From Hyphomicrobiales bacterium (GTDB lineage Bacteria; Pseudomonadota; Alphaproteobacteria; Rhizobiales; Rhizobiaceae), in NCBI GenBank assembly GCA_900472605.1, contig UCJD01000020.1:1-64000 (forward strand): a stretch of DNA of 64,000 nucleotides. Direction: 5' to 3'. Positions 62,582 to 64,000 of this stretch are shown here, in pieces. Position numbers and translations under genes: made by a program. The notes under the pieces were generated by a model. It ran no database searches and was not told the origin of the DNA. It worked only from the letters and a program-made list of their open reading frames with translations. How positions within the stretch are numbered: position 1 is the stretch's first letter; the number at the start of each line of letters is the position of its first letter.

Positions 62582-63988
62582 TCAGGACAGCGCAAAAATC
62601 TTGACCTCCTGGCCGATACCCTGGAGCGAGGCCATGCGCGACACGGAACGAACGCTACGCTCTTGCAGTATTTCCGATACACGGCTGTCATGTACGACGG
62701 CCTCTGTGGTCATGATGACATTCGGATCGGCGAGGCCTTGAACGCGTGAGGCGATATTGACCGTCTGCCCGAAATAATCCTGACGATCGTTCAGGTTGAC
62801 AGCGAGGCACGAGCCCTCGTGGATGCCGATCTTCAAGAGAAGGTCGTCGGCGCCGTGCTCGGCATTCAACTGCAGCATGGCCTGACGCATCCGCAACGCC
62901 GCTGATACAGCGCGATCCGGCGTCGGAAAGCTCGCCATGACGGCGTCCCCTATGGTCTTGACTACCGCGCCTGTCTCGGACGCTACGATCTCGGTAAGAA
63001 CGCGGAAATGCGATCGGACGAGATCGAAAGCGGCGATGTCGCCCACGCGCTCATAAAGCGCCGTCGATCCCCTTAGATCGGTGAACAGGAAGGTCAGGCT
63101 TGTGATCTTCAGGCGCTGATCGACGTCGAGCGTGTCGGTCCGATAGATGTCGCGAAAGCTCTGGTTGGTCAGCAGGCGCTTGGCAGTCAGAAACGGCCGC
63201 CGACGCCCCAGAAGGTCATGCAATTCGTCTCCGGCGACACAGACATTCGGCACCACCCTGCGATCGGTGTGGTTTTCAAGCGCAAGCCGGAGAAGGCCAG
63301 GACGAAGCGTGATGGTCTCGTTGAGAGCATGGCTCTGGGTGATGACCATCGACAGGGACTGACGCTCGCTGGTGGGCTCGCCCTGGACATCAATAAACTG
63401 CGCCGAGTGGGTTACAGCGTCGAAGATGATCACGAACTGGGCGGGCAACTGGAGCGAGACGAAAGCCTTTTCGCCTGGAGACAGGTCGATCATCTCCAGT
63501 TGAATGGGCGCGAACTTCGCCTCCAGATCATCAGGCAGATCGACGCCGGAACTGAAGAACATTTGCCTGTAATATTCGAGCGGCGGCAGGAGATCGGGAT
63601 CGTGCGCAGCGATGCGGCGTACCTTAGGGTTCACCGTGAATGTCACCTCCACCATCTCGTCGAGCGTCGGCTCATATCCGGCGGCACACAATCCGCAATG
63701 ATAGACATCGTGGACGACACCCTTGAGACTTGCCCCGGTGTCGAGCACCCCGCCGCAGCCAGGACAAAGCACGTTCCAGGTCATATCGAAAATGCCCAGT
63801 CGAGCCGCATGCAGAAACGCGGCGATCGTGCGTTCCTCGCTTATTCGGTGTCTACCCGCAAAGGCGAGCACGTTGATACGGTTGAGTTCGCCATCGGCGC
63901 CACCGGCGACAGCCGCTTCGATGCACGCGACAGCCTCTGCATCAGCCGCCTGTCGCAGGGCGGCAAATAGGACCTCGACATCGCTCAT
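62582..63988 (-). CDS. DUF5939 zinc-ribbon protein fused to a class III adenylate/guanylate cyclase domain
   Basis: 468 residues. Residues 1 to about 285 are DUF5939-like, with a four-cysteine zinc ribbon at C75, C78, C98, C101 (VLCPGCGG, YHCGLCAAGY). Residues about 295-468 are the cyclase: metal Asp D304 (FLFTDLRGST) and D348 (TIGDAVMASF), base-binding K344, transition-state N411 and R415 (FGQTVNIASR). All catalytic residues are present, so it should make cAMP (or cGMP). No membrane segment; soluble. The ligand sensed by the N-terminal half is unknown. It starts 12 bp before the window edge. Confidence 0.88.
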   Translation of the reverse strand: MSDVEVLFAALRQAADAEAVACIEAAVAGGADGELNRINVLAFAGRHRISEERTIAAFLHAARLGIFDMTWNVLCPGCGGVLDTGASLKGVVHDVYHCGLCAAGYEPTLDEMVEVTFTVNPKVRRIAAHDPDLLPPLEYYRQMFFSSGVDLPDDLEAKFAPIQLEMIDLSPGEKAFVSLQLPAQFVIIFDAVTHSAQFIDVQGEPTSERQSLSMVITQSHALNETITLRPGLLRLALENHTDRRVVPNVCVAGDELHDLLGRRRPFLTAKRLLTNQSFRDIYRTDTLDVDQRLKITSLTFLFTDLRGSTALYERVGDIAAFDLVRSHFRVLTEIVASETGAVVKTIGDAVMASFPTPDRAVSAALRMRQAMLQLNAEHGADDLLLKIGIHEGSCLAVNLNDRQDYFGQTVNIASRVQGLADPNVIMTTEAVVHDSRVSEILQERSVRSVSRMASLQGIGQEVKIFALS

Positions 63989-64000
63989 GTGACCATTCCG

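Noticed and set aside
1-64000. tRNA, rRNA, IS or phage genes
   Set aside because: No transposase, integrase or structural RNA signature was seen while reading both strands.

Overview
The window is high-GC alphaproteobacterial DNA, most likely from a member of the Rhizobiaceae (Rhizobium/Ensifer/Agrobacterium type). The signs are four ABC importer operons whose first gene is the solute-binding protein, several FCD-type GntR regulators, an fds-type formate dehydrogenase, a GC-rich inverted-repeat intergenic element of the rhizobial RIME kind, and sugar-acid catabolic genes packed end to end. I see no rRNA, tRNA, CRISPR array, phage or insertion sequence. The gene content looks like an accessory replicon or metabolic region, but that is inference.

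Layout. 1-3476 (-): the start of a very large secreted protein that runs off the left edge, with a dimethylformamidase-like domain, a DUF4082 domain and a cadherin-like repeat. 3.9-6.4 kb (+): a secreted double-CMD/cupin fusion and an MFS exporter. 6.5-11.4 kb (-): a TetR/RND efflux operon. 11.5-14.3 kb (-): a zinc alcohol dehydrogenase and a CPA1 Na+/H+ antiporter. 14.5-23.9 kb: a GntR regulator, pxpA, fused pxpB-pxpC, a biotin carboxylase-BCCP fusion, an amino-acid-type ABC importer, a second GntR and a DUF1989 protein. Four copies of one operator motif tie this block together. 24.5-30.9 kb (+): a LysR gene and fdsGBA-D, with a repeat element inside the operon. 31.1-33.1 kb: a glutathione S-transferase, a small unknown protein and a DMT transporter. 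33.4-36.6 kb (+): an autotransporter with exact 207-bp repeats.

From 36.8 to 62.6 kb there are three sugar or sugar-acid modules, each with a ribose-class ABC importer and a dedicated regulator. (i) 36.9-43.8 kb (+): importer, PfkB-type kinase, PF08013 epimerase and LacI, which matches the D-tagatose/galactitol route. (ii) 43.8-51.0 kb: aldehyde dehydrogenase, FrcBCA-like importer and kduI-kduD-kdgF for unsaturated uronates, with a divergent GntR. (iii) 53.4-62.6 kb: importer, aldose 1-epimerase, GMC oxidoreductase, galactonate dehydratase (dgoD) and an SDR, with a divergent GntR and paired palindromic operators. A Gly/Asn-repeat secreted protein with a collagen-like tract and a metallophosphoesterase lie between (ii) and (iii). 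A DUF5939-class III cyclase closes the window.

The most interesting items are the split urea-carboxylase-like biotin enzyme (15.3-19.4 kb) with DUF1989 nearby, the twin GntR regulators sharing one recognition helix and one operator, and stem-loops after all four solute-binding-protein genes, including a C(UUCG)G and a GCGA tetraloop.
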